A stretch of 64,000 bases of DNA from Trogon surrucura. Its lineage: Eukaryota > Chordata > Aves > Trogoniformes > Trogonidae. This document shows, piece after piece, positions 24,826-37,404 of the stretch. Numbering within the stretch: position 1 is the first letter of the stretch; each line of letters opens with the position of its first letter. The DNA lies in the NCBI GenBank assembly GCA_020746105.1, contig CM036619.1, positions 4,122,561 to 4,186,560 on the forward strand, given 5' to 3'. The notes below the pieces were generated by a model. That model did no database searches. It saw nothing but the letters and a program-made list of their open reading frames with translations, and was not told the DNA's origin. The position numbers and the translations under genes are program-made.

Positions 24826-27297
24826 AATATAGGGCTATCAGGGTGAATTTTAATGGAAAAATAGTCTTTTCATTAGTGGACTATGCTGAGCTTGATTTAT
24901 GAAATTGAATGGAAGTGCTTCCTAGTTTCAGGAGTGAATGCTAACTTTCTTCTTTGAAGGCAATATCACAAAATACAGCTTTAACAGCTTTACATGTTAT
25001 ATGAGCGTGGGCAGAAGGTATCGCTTTCTATAACGAAACCGACTTCTCACATGAGGAAGAAAAACAGTCTTTTGACAACCCTTTTGTCTTGTACTGACTA
25101 TTCATAACCAGAATATTGAACAATAATGCCCCACAAGTCCCTCTGCCCTAGAATAAAAGCATCCAGTGACCATCCTGTCAAACACAAGCCAAGTAAGTCA
25201 CTCACAGTGCAACCTTCTATGCAATTTTATTTTTTTGTCTCGTGATTTATCAGTTTAAGTAGATTGTTCTCCATTTGTGTTTCATTTTTAGTCATCCAGT
25301 TCACTCAGACTCTAACTTGACCTTCCTAAGATTTCTCACCCCTGCAATAAGGGTGCAGGAACATCATTTTCCCATGGCTCGTAGGAGAGAGACGAAGAGT
25401 GAGAAAACTGCAGGTGATGCATATATCTGTCAGATGGCAACAGTGAATGTTTATAAATCCTTATGAATTTAGAATACTCATTAGAGAGTGACAATTTGAA
25501 GATTTCTGGATTACAACAAGACTAGTGATGTGTATCTGGACCCTGCTGACACCCATCCCCTATTACATGGTGGTTGACTGTATATAAAATATTAACTGCT
25601 CAGTGCCAACACTTTCTGCAACAACTACTGAAGGAAAATCAATGACGGGTAAAGGACTCTTCTATGATTTCCATCAGAGAATTTAGAGTTAGAAAATACC
25701 TGGATTTCTTCAATGACACGGTGTATATTTTGGTTTTACTGATGCAAGCACAGATAATACCATTAGAGCTCCACTAAACCTGATAAGAATATGCATCTCT
25801 TTTCCAGTAAGGACATCAGAGCTTCTCCAACAAAGCTTTTCCAGGTATCTTTAATGTGGATAGAATGTATTTTAGGCTTGCTTGGGCCAAAATATTCCTA
25901 GCTAATTTCTCCTAGGGGAAATAAATGGCAGATGTTCATGTCAAACAACTCAGAGATTTATAGTTGGAAGTCTCAAAGGACCAAAATAATGTACTGGATT
26001 TCTGCATGTACTCATAATAAGCTGGAATGACTTATATGTTGTATTATTGGAATAGTAATGCGTGTGTACACATATTACTGATATAAATGAGCAGTAGATG
26101 CATTGCATACATATCCACCGATAGGACTAAAATGTATATGTGTCTGTCATTATGAGCCCAATGAAAAATTAGTCCTGACTGTTCAGGTTTCTCCAAGTGC
26201 TCAATGAGAACCAACAAACACTTTCAGCAAAATTTGCTGAATGATTTCTGAAACTTATTTTTTATAAAAAACTATACTGGACTTTAAAGCACCGGATGAA
26301 CTGCAACATGGAATAAATTAGGGGAAGATCATTGTTAGCAAGGAAAATAAGAAGTAGCATAAAGGAAGCTGGGGTGCAAAATAGCATAGAATAAAAGAAA
26401 GAAACATACAAACGATAACTCAGTAACTTAAGTGTCTTCTAGCTCAACTCAACTAATTCAAGTTTCATAAAAATCATCTGCTTCATGCTAGGCTTTTTGT
26501 CCTACTATAAGGAAAGATGTCTAAAATTGGAGTTGAAGGATGATCACCATACCTGTGATTTGCTTTGCAGTTTCTGGCTGTCCTGCCATACTCATCTTGT
26601 TAGGAATATAAACAAGTGGGCATTCTGGCAGACCATTTCTGGAGTAGGGCTGAGAAGTGATCCTAAAACAAAAGGCAAAGTTAAATTGTTTGTTTCTTTT
26701 CCCAAGTGATGTTTATTTTCACTTGTTTCAGAGAAGATATTTCTCAGAAGATACAAATCTGACAGTAAAGCTGCCAGAATATCTATCTCCATAGCTGTTG
26801 TTGGAATATCATTGGAGAAAGTCACAATCACCCGTAGTTGAGGAGAGACATCAGGGAAAAAAAAAATCAGGTAAGGGATGGACGAGGCCTGTCTTACTGA
26901 GCTGCCACCTAAATGGAGGAAGTCCATTACAAGAAAAAGAAGGATGCGTTTTGTATTACCAGCCACGCTACCTGCCAGTGAATGCATCCCAGCGCCCAAT
27001 TACAGCCTGTAATACAATTGACATTTCACAGAGGTAAGGAAACCTGACTCAGGCTTACTTTTGATAAGAAAAACTGGGCAAAGTGAATGACCTTCAACAT
27101 TTTTAGGGCCTAATTCTTACTGATTTCCAGCTCACATAAGTCACACTCAATTTTAGGCATCTAATTGCTGCAGTTCAGCTAGAAGAGTAGCTGCTGTAGG
27201 TACCCTCAAAGGGTAAGAAGGAGTTACAGACACTAAGTTCATTCATTTCTTCTTCACATCGCTCCAGTGATTAGAGAGAACTCGAGGTGACCGAGTT
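24826..27297. other. Non-coding interval, no gene seen
   Basis: About 2.5 kb of unique AT-rich sequence. A minus-strand frame of 135 codons at 26592-26999 overlaps a plus-strand frame and shows no recognisable domain. Confidence 0.58.
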
Positions 27298-27415
27298 CAC
27301 AGAATCACAGAATGTCAGGGGTTGGAAGCGACCTCAAAACATCATTTAGTCCAGCACCCCTGCCAGAGAAGGATCACCTACAGTAGGTTACAGTTAATTA
27401 CAGGTTCCCATTTGA
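27298..27415 (-). mobile_element. CR1 LINE 3'-tail fragment
   Basis: Reverse-oriented CR1 end beginning TCACAGAATCACAGAATG, then GGGGTTGGAAG, TTTAGTCCAGCACCCCTG and GGATCACCTACAGTAGG, the same 3'-UTR type as 16787-17336. Similarity fades at about 27415. Confidence 0.85.
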
Positions 27416-27778
27416 AATCTAACACTACATCTTAAGGCTGTGAGCCCTGGCTCCTCATGAGAACCTGGAGCAAAACATCCAGCTGAAGTTAGCACCAGCA
27501 GCCAGGAACAGAGTGCGTGTCCTGCATGGATGCTCTGACCATTGGATCATCCCTAGTCTTCTGTGTAACGAGGAGAAAGCCTCCAGAGCCAGTCCCACAG
27601 CCCATCAGATGCCTCCCATTCAGCAAATTAATATTTTAGCATAAATTTTTCCCACTGGCAGATGGCATACAGGACTTCGCTGCTGTGAAAAACTCTGCTC
27701 AAACACTGAAAAGGACTAAAACACAAAGCTGAATTTCTATCAGTCAAATTTTGAGTGAATTCATCTCTGAGGCCAAAA
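27416..27778. other. Non-coding DNA, no gene seen
   Basis: About 360 bp of unique sequence between the small CR1 tail and the composite CR1 cluster. Confidence 0.55.
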
Positions 27779-27990
27779 GGGGATTGAGTGCAACCTCAGT
27801 AACTTTGTAGAAAAAAAACCAAGTTGTTCAAGAGTGCTGATCTGCTTGAGGATAGGAAGACTCTACAGAGGGATCTGGATGGGCTGGACCAATGGGATGA
27901 GGCCAATTGTATGAAGTTCAGCAAGACCAAGTTCCACGTCCTGCATTTGGGTCACAACAACCCCAGGCAATGTTACAGGCTTGCGGAAAA

Positions 27991-28272
27991 ATCGTAAAAT
28001 GTTTTGGGATGGAAGGGAGCTTTAAAAGTTATCTAGTTCAACCCACCTGTAGTGAACAGGACATGTTTAACTAGATCAGGTTGCTCAGAGCCACATTCAA
28101 TCTGACTTTAAAGGTTTCCGGGGATGGGGCTTCTACAAACTTTCCAGGCAATGTGTTCCAGTGTTTTACCACCCTAATTGTAAAAAAAAAAAGTCTTCTT
28201 TATATTTAGTCTAAATCTATCCTCTTTTAGTTTAAAATCATTACCCCTTGTCCTGTCACAACAGGTCCTACC
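27991..28272 (-). mobile_element. CR1 LINE copy nested in an older CR1 (first insertion)
   Basis: Reverse-oriented CR1 3' part. The tail AATCGTAAAATG is a degraded AATCATAGAATG. It is followed by the complement of the 3' UTR (ATCTAGTTCAACCCACCTG) and of the last ORF2 codons (TTACCCCTTGTCCTGTCAC). Both edges fall in A-rich sequence (GGAAAAA on the left, CCAAAAAAGA on the right), so the exact breakpoints and any target duplication are ambiguous by a few bases. It is visibly more diverged than the second nested copy at 28358-28895. Confidence 0.85.
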
Positions 28273-28357
28273 AAAAAAGACTGACTGGAAAGCAAAAATC
28301 ACCTGGATGTGTTTGTTGGCACCTGTCTGAAGATGAGCCAGCGGAGAGTTCATGTGG

Positions 28358-28895
28358 TCATAGAATCATAGAACAGTTCAGGTTGGAAAAGACCCTTGGG
28401 ATTATCAAGTCCAACCATTAATCCTACACTACAACCATTAACCCTACACTACAAGTTCACCCCTAAACCATATCACCCAACACCACATCTAAGTGACACT
28501 TAAACACATCCAGGGATGACGACTCAACCACCTCCCTAGGCAGTCTGTTCCAGTGTCTGACCACTCTTTCCGTGAAGAATTTCTTCCTAATGTCCAGTCT
28601 AAACTTGCCCTGTTGCAACTTGAACCCATTCCCCCTGGTTCTGTCCCTAATGACTTGTGAGAAGAGACCAGCACCAACCTCTCTACAACGTCCTTTCAAG
28701 TAACTATAGAGCATGATGAGGTCCCCCCTCAGCCTCCTCTTCCTCAAACTGAACAGTCCCAGCTCCCTCAATGGCTCCTTGTAAGGTCTATTCTCCAGGC
28801 CCTTCACCAGCTTTGTTGCCCTCTTCTGCACTCGCTCCAACACCTCGATATCCCTCTTATACTGAGGTGCCCAAAACTGAACACAATACTCAAGG
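28358..28895 (-). mobile_element. CR1 LINE copy nested in an older CR1 (second insertion), open C-terminal frame
   Basis: Reverse-oriented CR1 from a clean tail (TCATAGAATCATAG) to a 5' truncation at 28895. TGTGG occurs on both sides (28353-28357 and 28896-28900), consistent with a short target duplication or microhomology. The minus strand keeps 126 codons open (28463-28843), matching the C-terminus of CR1 ORF2 with blocks such as [17 protein letters not shown] and [19 protein letters not shown]. The 3' UTR has two 20-bp units (28415-28434 and 28435-28454), as in the copy at 3449-3664. Good preservation suggests it is the most recent event in the cluster. No catalytic domain is present. Confidence 0.92.
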
Positions 28896-29500
28896 TGTGG
28901 TTAAGAAGGCCAACAGCATCCTGGCGTGTATCAGAAATAAGGTGACCAGCAGGACTAGGGAAGTGATTGTACCTCTGTTCTCAGCACTGGTGAGGCCACA
29001 CCCTGAGTCCTGTGTTCAGTTTTGGGCTCCTTACTACAAGAAAGACATTAAGGTGCTGGAGCAGGTCCAAAGAAGGGTGATAAAGCTGGTGAAGGGTTTC
29101 AAGAACAAGGCTTCTACAGAGTGGTTGAGGAAGTTGGGGTTGTCTAGTCTGGAGAAAATGAGGCTGAGGGGAGACCCTATTGCTTTCTACAGCTACGTGA
29201 AAGGAGGTTGTAGCAATATGGGGATTAGTCTCTTCTCTCTTGTAACAAGCAATAGGAGAACAGGAAACGGCCTCAAGTTGCACCAGGACAGGTTTAGATT
29301 GGATGCTAGGAAAAACATCATCAAAGGGTTGTCAAGTATTGGAACAGGCTGCCGAGGGAAGTGGTGGAGTGACCATCCCTGGAGGTATCTAAAAGACATT
29401 TAGACATGGTGCTTAGTGACATAGTTTATTGGTGGACTTGGTAGTGTTAGATTAACAGTTGGTCTCAAAGATCTTTTCCAAACTAAACTATTCTATGATC

Positions 29501-32283
29501 ATCACCTAGGGAGATATCCATTTTTTCAGTCTTTAGGAAATGTAACATCCCCGATGGCACTGAAAAAATGACTTCATTATTTAAAAACTCTAAGAAGAAA
29601 AACAACCTAGATTTCCCCATTCACCTCCTTGAGGCTCTCCTGACAGAGCAAGTTACCCAACTATTGCCAAAACATAAGAAGAAGGGTCACTTTCCTCTGC
29701 TACTTCTAAGAAATGAATTATTATCAGCTATATGAGTGATATATTCCTCTGCCACAGAATATCTCACCGAACATATTAACAGATGGGAGTCTGATTCTCC
29801 TTCATTTTTCAGACAGATATCTCTGCCTGTCAGACAGACACCTCTTTGGAAACAACTGCTTTCTACATTCTCCGTTACCAGTCTTTACTTCTTTCTTCAG
29901 CATATAGATCTAATGCAGAATATTCATCTGATGTATCTGTCTGTATTGGAAATGACAAGACTGTCTCCATCATGTTTGTCACAGAGTTGCCCAATGTAGT
30001 AAAAGTAATATATTATTTTACATTAATTACATACATATTTGTCTGAAAACTGCTGAGAAAAGGTCTTTCTTCATTCTACACAAAGATCCTCCCCTACTGA
30101 TAGAAAATCTTTCCCATGGCCCACGCTATAGTGAGAGACAGTGTTAATGGCATGTTCCTGGCTGTGAAACACTATTACAAACTGTCTCCAGCAACCCCCG
30201 TGGTCCAGTTCCAATTGCTTACATTTTGCTCCCATCGCTTAATGGATTTTCTGGTATTGGGATGAGAGGTGGGGATGTTCAGTCCAGCTGTGAAAGCCCT
30301 TTAGTGATCCTTCACAACCATTTTTAGAGTTAAACCCTTCTTCTGAGATTCATGAAAAAGGGTTTCTGCACGGAGCAACTGACAGTAGGATTCTCTGACA
30401 GCACATTGCTCTCAGGCACAAGTTTATCTATAGCTGCCTTCAGCCCTTGAGGTAGAGTTAGCTGCAGCACAGTTGTCTCCAGCAAGCACTGAAAGAGTAA
30501 TCACTGCCTTGCACAGGTAAAAAAAAAGCAAAGCTGTCGTGATGCCCATAATTCTCAGTTGCTCTGAGCTCAGAGTATTGTAAGCTCTAGTTTGACAATC
30601 TCTTTTACCTGTAGGACCTGTGTAGTGCTGCTGACTTCAATTATCATGACACTTCTACTCAACAGTAAGTGTTTACAACATCACAGGCATAGCTGAAACA
30701 GGAGGAACAGGCAAGTTTTCCACAATGAAACCCTGGCCAGAGAAGGGTCATTTGAATTTTTTCTAAGTATCGCAGATTCAACATGAGTTTTTTCCAACAC
30801 TTGAACTTCATGAGGTGTTTTCAGCACTGAAAGCTTCCTACCGTGAAGAACTATCTTTTTAAATTTTACCCTGAAAAACAATACTCGAGATTTCTGAGTA
30901 ATTGCAGCTGATAGTGGCAGTTAAGTGAGAAATGGAAGGAGAAAGATGAAAGTGGAACGTGCATCTCCATCAGAATATGTAGTGCTGTGTTAGGGAGCCT
31001 TGAGTTGGCTCTGAACAGGTGGATACAACTCTAGGTAGAACTCCATCCTGTAAAAAAAGTCAGGTGAGACCCAGGAAACCGGATATCTGTGCTAGTTCTC
31101 TTCTCTGGCTAATTAATTCTGCATTTAATTAGCATTGTTGCAGGATTTGTCCTGGTGAGACAGATGACCATGGGTTTATATGCTGAGAGCCAGGTCACAT
31201 TTTTTACCGTAATTTCTGTACTCTAATCCACCTATAGATTTCAACTAAATAATTAAACCAGGAATAGGGAGCACCAGAATAATGGGGCTCTTATGACTCC
31301 AGTTACCAAAGAGTGAACAACCTCTCTGAACACTCTACTTCAAAACATTAAGCTTGTGCAAGTCCAGTTTTCCGTGCTTTTCAGTGGATATTTGATTCAG
31401 GCCTCTTCTCACTACAAGAAGCATTTTCCTGCTGCAAGGGTGACAGCAAGTGCCTGGTAGCATCAGGGTAATCTGAGAAATCTCAATATTATGTAACACA
31501 TTAAAGAAAAAAAAAAAAGAAAAAAATCCATGCAAACTTTTCTGAAAATGGAGAAATGTTTTGTATTCCTGGAAGAGTTTTCCTTGATAAAGGCTCAACC
31601 TCTGACCTCAGCATGGACAGCCTGGATTGAAAATCCAGTATTATAATAGAAAACTCTTATTTTCGTCTGTAGAGTGACAACAAAAGAGACAAATGCCCAG
31701 AAAGCGTGGAGTTATGCAGACTCTCTCACCTGGTCCATCTGCCATCAATGCCTGTTGCTGCTTACAATGGCCGCATCAGCCAAGATTTACCTGAGACTGT
31801 TGTCCTAAAAACCACCAGGATCAATGCACTGGTGTTTCTGCTGCAAAATCATTTCCATGATGGAAATACCATCTGCAAAACTTTTCCATGAAAACTAGCA
31901 TTGAAAGACAAATCCTGCAGGATCTATAGTTGCTTAGGATTTCTGTTTATATTTTTATTCCTACAGGTACTACAAGAAGCAAGCAGAAATTATGACAGCA
32001 AAGTGCACATATCTCCCAAAGGAGATCTCTAAGGATCTTACAGCTCTAGTAAACTCATAACTTTAACAGAGGGAACACATTGGTCCAGTGTCTTTGCACC
32101 CACTCACAGCTTCAGGAAGCAGCTAACACAACACAGTGTTTGGAAGAAGGAAGGGATCAAGTGAGATGTAGATTGAAATGGTGCAACCTAGAGGAATTTA
32201 GCTAGATGAAGCGATAGTCATGTAAAGGCCCTAGTGAATGGAAAAAGGGAAATACTGCAAAAAATTTTTAAAAAACATGGAGA
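29501..32283. other. Unique non-coding interval, no gene seen
   Basis: About 2.8 kb without a supported gene. An A-rich run lies at 31503-31526. Small frames (up to about 87 codons) show nothing recognisable. Confidence 0.6.
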
Positions 32284-32977
32284 GGAGGAGCCTGGAAACT
32301 ACCAAACTGTCAGTCTCATTTCTGTGCCTAAGAAGATCATGAAGGGATTGAAAGCAACACTGCAGAGATGGGCTTGAGGGTAGTGGTGGGTAAAACACTG
32401 AACATGAGTCAACAGTACATGGACATAGCCCAGAAAGCCAAGTGTATCCTGGGCTGCATCAAAAGAAGCTGAGCCAGCAGGTTGAGGGAGATGATTCTCC
32501 CAGTGTGTTCTCATGAGATCCCATCTGCAGTGTTGCTTTCAGCTATGAGCACTTGAGCACAAGACAAACATGGGCCTGTTGGAGCAAGTCTAGAGAAGGC
32601 CACGAAAATGATCAGAGAGCTGGAACACCTCTTCTATGAGGAAAGTACTCCTTCCAGTACTTAAAGTGGGCCTACAGGGAAGATGGGGAGCAAAATGTAG
32701 TGATAGGATAAGGGGTAACAGCTGTAAACTCAGACAGGGTAGATTCACATTCAGTATTAGGAAGAAATTATCATTTGTGAGAATCATGAGACACTGGCAC
32801 AGGCTGCCTGGAGAATTTGTGGAAGTGCCCTCCCTGAACGTGTTCAAGACCAGGTTGGACAGGGCTTTGAGCAACCTGCTCTACTGGGAGGTGTCCCTGC
32901 CCATGATAGGGGGTTGGAATTAGACGATCTTAAAGGTCCCTTCCAACTCAAACGATTCTCTGTTTCTATTATTCTAC
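32284..32977 (+). mobile_element. CR1 LINE with large internal deletion
   Basis: Starts in the RT domain: GAGCCTGGAAACTACCAAAC corresponds to the GNYRPVSL region. It then jumps, at about 32345-32368, to the post-RT region (codons like VGKTLNMSQQ and KAKCILGCIK), skipping the catalytic YLDF and FADD segments. The rest of the C-terminus and the 3' UTR follow (TTGGACAGGGCTTTGAGCAA, AAGGTCCCTTCCAACTC) to a degenerate tail. Multiple stops; a dead copy. The internal deletion could have arisen after insertion or by splicing or template jumping during reverse transcription. Confidence 0.85.
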
Positions 32978-32978
32978 A

Positions 32979-33371
32979 AAATGTTGAGAGTGTTTGGTTT
33001 CTTCAACCTGGAGAAGAAAAGGCTCCATGGAGATCTCGTTATGGACTTTAAATACCTAAAAGGGGCTTATAAAAAAGACAGGAACTGACTTTTTACCGAA
33101 CTATGTAGTGATAGGACAAGAGGTAATGGTTTTAAACTAAAAGGGGAGATTCAGACTAAATATAAGAAAAAAATATTTCACAATGGCGGTTCAACATCAA
33201 ATCAGGTTGTCCAGACAGCTTCTGGAAGCCCCATCTCTCAAAACCTTCAAGATGAGGTTGGATAGGTCTCTGAGCAACCCAATCTAGTTGAAAGTGCCTC
33301 TGATCATGTCAGGGTGTTGGACTTGATGGCTTTCAAAGATTCTTTCCAACCTAAATCATTCTATGATTCCA
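32979..33371 (+). mobile_element. CR1 LINE 3' fragment, directly adjoining the previous copy
   Basis: Begins one or two bases after the preceding CR1 tail with sequence for the GLFSLEK-like block (TTCTTCAACCTGGAGAAG). It continues through a decayed ORF2 C-terminus (AATGGTTTTAAACTAAAAGG) and 3' UTR (TGTTGGACTTGATGGC) to a single ATTCTATGATTCC unit. It is a different, more diverged subfamily than 32284-32977. Confidence 0.85.
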
Positions 33372-35788
33372 TGCCAATGGGAAGAGGAACTGTCAGTTCA
33401 GTCCTTACCCCAGTGTTGAGGCCTGGCCTCTTTGTTCTCTCCACCTTTTCCTCAAAGCTCTTAGGTAAGCTCAGGTTCTCCAGAAACATATTATTATCAT
33501 AAGCCCCATTGCCCTCTATGCATTGGGTACTCCCAGTCAAATTCCCTATAGACATATAGAAACATTTGGAGGTCTGTTCTATCTGGCTGCCAGCAAGCTG
33601 TCATTTCATCTAACAGCCATGAAGTCTGCTCACCTTTGTCCTAAGGATCATGTCTCAGTTCACACCAGCAGAAAGGGTCAGGAACATAAAGCAAGAGGCA
33701 GAATCTCCCACCGCTGCCTCCTCTCCAACTCTCTCTCCTTCACCTCAGCTAACATCTGACATTCCCATTGTCTGCAAGACACAGCTGATGTGACTGGGAT
33801 TATGAACATAAAGAAGGAAAATTAGTTACAGCTGGAGCAATTGTCAGGCAGGAAGATAATTGAAAACCAGCAAAACGATCAACCGTTTAATTGCTTACAT
33901 TAAAGAAATGAATTGACAGCAATCAAACCGGCCTATAAAAAGTACCCAAAAAAATGACGTGTGAGAAAATAGATTAATTTTCATAAGAAACAAGTAAAAC
34001 CAAACTTGGAAAAAAAAAATGAAAACCCAAGCTTATGTTGTTTATAAACCTTAATCAATTTAAAGCTCATTTTCAAGATATTAAACTTTACTATTTAATG
34101 TCTCCCAATGAATTCTGCCTTTGGCATTGTTCAGCAGTCTCACTGAAGCCTTGTGCAGTTAAAAAAAGATAATTAATCAGCATTACCTCTGCGAAGTGCT
34201 GCTTAAATCAGGAGGCAGTCCCCAAAATCCTGAAGATGGGAGCACTGTGAGATTTTAAAAGAGATTTTTTTCCTATTTGGGGACTGTTGATTTCCTGAGG
34301 AGATTTTTTTTTAGAGCTAGGAAAACTACTGAACTCTTAGAGTTTGTGTTTTCAAACCTTGTACTTCAGTCTTAGTATCGAATCTTTGCAGAGAAGCAAA
34401 GGCAAAACTGGGGAGGGAGAGGGCAGGGAGATGCTTGGCAAATTTAATCAACACCCTGGTGCAAATGCTTGAGGGGCCAAACACCAGTCTTGCTGCTTAC
34501 TTTTGCCTTGCTGGCCGTTTTCAGCTCAGCTGTGTGTCAGCTCAGAAAGGCACAGCTGCCTTCTTGCCATGTTCAACATTGCAGCCTCTCTATCTGGGTC
34601 CAGAACAGATCTGGAGAGCTCAAATGCTTGAGATTGATCCAGCACAGGACTTGTTGAGCAGAGGCAGCAACAATGCTGTTTGGAAGTGTTCACAATTGGG
34701 CTTTGGATCAGCTTTCAGCCATACAGAGCAGTAAAATATTTGACATCTTTTTAGGTTCACATATTATTTTCCCAATCACACGCCTGAAAAGTCCTTCAGA
34801 AACTCTGCTTTTGTCCCCGAGACAGGATCCCAGTTAACAGAAAGAGGAAAGCTCCATTCCTGCTGCTACAGGAGTGTGGTTTCCAGCACACCCCATTACC
34901 TAGAGCTGTCCCTATATTCTCTAATGTTGCTTTAGCACAAACCATTTCCAACACACAGTGACCCCTCCTGAAATGTTTAGACACAAATCTGAGGTGAGCA
35001 GGGATATGGACTCTGTTGTAACAGTCCATAATAAATTTTTGGGAAGCATGCGATGATGAAGGAATGAAAAGACAACCACTCCAGAATGGATCCTTGATGT
35101 TTCGCATTTCATTTTCTCAAATATAATATGATGGTTTGAACTGTTTGGGTTTTGGTTTTTTTCCCCACACTTCTATAAATCACTTACAAGATTTTATTTT
35201 GAAAAGAGAAGAAAGATTCTATGACATCTTTATTTGTCCTCATCGTCAATTTTTCATTTCATGATAAAAATCTGATTTTGTGTGAAGCTCAAAGAAAAAG
35301 GAAGAGGGAAGAAAATAGCTGAATCCAAGCGCTCAGTTACTGGCTGCCATCCAGCCTCACCATCCAGCTGACTGAGCATAGGCAGAATGAAGTGCCCCCA
35401 CTCAATTGTCACCCTAACACTGCAGACCTTCACATCTTGAAACTGTTTTCTGAAAGACCTGTAATAAAATCAATACTTTTTTGAAGCTTTTTGATCTTCC
35501 ATCATTTCCCCCATGTTTTTATTCTCACATTCTTCTTGCTGATAACTCCTTGTTGAAGTATTCAATTTCCGTGTAGCAGATCAGTTGTAACGTCCCACCA
35601 CGTGCTCAGTGACATCTTCGAGAACTGCACACTAGCATCAGGGTTCAAAAGCCAACTGGCTTTCTGAGAGCATACAGTCGTCTCACCTGAGCTGAAGGAA
35701 AACTGGATGATCTTGCTCCTCCCATCCTCAGCGACAAAATGTAGAACTGTGATATCTGGATCTTAACTGCGCATTTTGTATGCTAGGG
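33372..35788. other. Unique non-coding interval, no gene seen
   Basis: About 2.4 kb with no supported gene. Overlapping frames near 34435-34734 and 34796-35107 (about 100 codons each) have no recognisable domain. Confidence 0.58.
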
Positions 35789-35866
35789 AGGTTTCAAAGG
35801 AGGGTCACCAAGCCAATCGAAGGACTGGAAAACAAACTTTCTGAGGCAAATCTCAAGAGAGGAAAT
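35789..35866 (+). mobile_element. Small degraded CR1 ORF2 fragment (tentative)
   Basis: CAAAGGAGGGTCACCAAG, then AAGGACTGGAAAAC, resembles the codons for the QRRATKMIRGLE-type block of CR1 ORF2 seen elsewhere in the window (for example minus strand near 49080-49130). Only about 78 bp can be aligned by eye and no tail is seen, so the call is weak. Confidence 0.42.
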
Positions 35867-37404
35867 ATTAAAATCAAAACCAAACATGGATTAGGTTCAT
35901 TATTTTTTGGAAAAAAAAACCCAAAACAAAACCAACTTCATTTTCTACTGTAGTAATTATTTGATATATTAGAAATATTTAAATAATAAGCAAAAGAATT
36001 TTCCAAAGGAAAAAAATCCAAATATTTTCCTTCTGAAAAGATCGGGATTATTGATTATGCTACTAAAATTCCAGGAACATAGGACTAGGAGGAACCATGT
36101 GTACCTACAGTTGCAAATACTAGCTAGCAGAGATTAAGTAAAGGGGTAGAGAGTATCGTTTCAATTCTAACATGCTGTAGGATGACACTTTCCTCATTAA
36201 AGTGAACCCGGGAGCCTTCATACCTAGGACCAAACACCCAAGACACTCCAATGTGCTGCAGTAAAATAGACCAAATGTGCCTCATGCAAGCTAAAATTTC
36301 TCTTTCCATTTCTTGGACCCTCATACTAGAACTAGTGGCATCAGTATTTGCCCAGTAAGAGAATTGTGTGGAAAAGTTGATGAATCCAGAATTTGGCAGA
36401 ATAGCTGCACATTGGGACATACAGATTGTTGGTCTGCAGTTTCTAGTTATCTGAAATGTTTACTAGTTTTAGCTCTGATCGAGTGGTCAGATGGCAAGAA
36501 AGCCTACAGAAATGGCTTACTTCTCCTTTCCCTGCCAAGACAAAATTACTGGTTGGAAAAAGATACTATCTTCTTGAAAACCTGGGTGTAGAGTAGTCCT
36601 GACCTAATCCTCACTGTAGAGAAAGACATAAGGTCATCAAAAAAATCAACTTTATTTGCAATTGGACCCAGAGGGCACTATTTCCCAAATTCATCCTTGT
36701 ATGTTTTATTGACAGCAATAGTTATGATCCTTATAATGGCCTTATAATTCCCTGCCTTGCTCTAAGACATAGTACATGGTGAAAGAAACTAATGAAGCAA
36801 AAGATGCTCGATACCAGCCTTCAAATGTGCTGTTTATAAAATCCTTTTAAAAGGAAAAATAAAATAGCAACTTTAATAAATTAAAAACCCTGACGAGCAG
36901 CTTGCTGGATGGCAGGTTGAATCAAGATGGTTGACGTGTCACACTGTAACTACTTCCCCAGTGAATGATGACATAATTTTCAGATTTGCCCTTCTTACTG
37001 GCATTGATGCATTCAGGCAAAACGATATATCAATCAGTCTTTAGGACTTAAATGCCTGTTATGAGTCAATCCTCTGAGGCTCTCAGCTTCCCACATCTCG
37101 TAAGAATCTCAGGAGTGATTTGCAGTCATTTGAGTCTTTTATAATGCTTCAAATCTCTCAAATTGGTTAGAGCCTAAAACCAGAGCCCTTGCTCTGTTTC
37201 ACATCAACCACGTTATTGGTATCAGACAAGTATGTATTGCTCTATATTCTTCTTACCACCATGCTAATGCCCGCTTCTCATAATTAAATATGGACAGAAT
37301 CCAGTGTTCTACCACACATTTAAAAGGTTTATGGCTTCATTTTTCCCTGGTTCATTTTCAGGCCCTGTATAAATCCCCAGCAGAACTGCCCCTAGACAGA
37401 AAAT
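35867..37404. other. Unique non-coding interval, no gene seen
   Basis: AT-rich sequence with several A-rich runs. Two opposed frames of about 90-100 codons at 36124-36591 have no recognisable features. Confidence 0.58.

Larger units (their letters stand above)
27779..29500 (+). mobile_element. Older CR1 LINE split by two nested minus-strand CR1 insertions
   Basis: Three plus-strand pieces, 27779-27990, 28273-28357 and 28901-29500, join into one continuous CR1 sequence once the two minus-strand copies between them are removed. The first piece carries the ORF2 region just after the FADD motif up to the codons for NNPRQCYRL. The second resumes with GACTGACTGGAAAGC and continues to ATGAGCCAGCGG...CATGTGG. 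The third resumes with TTAAGAAGGCCAACAGCATC and runs to a degenerate tail ending near 29500. The frame has stops and small deletions, so it is a dead element. The 5' truncation is near 27779. Confidence 0.85.

Noticed and set aside
28358..29500. A twin-primed (5'-inverted) single CR1 insertion
   Set aside because: Both arms have their own CR1 3' tail, and the plus-strand element continues to the left of the minus copy, so this is nesting of separate insertions.
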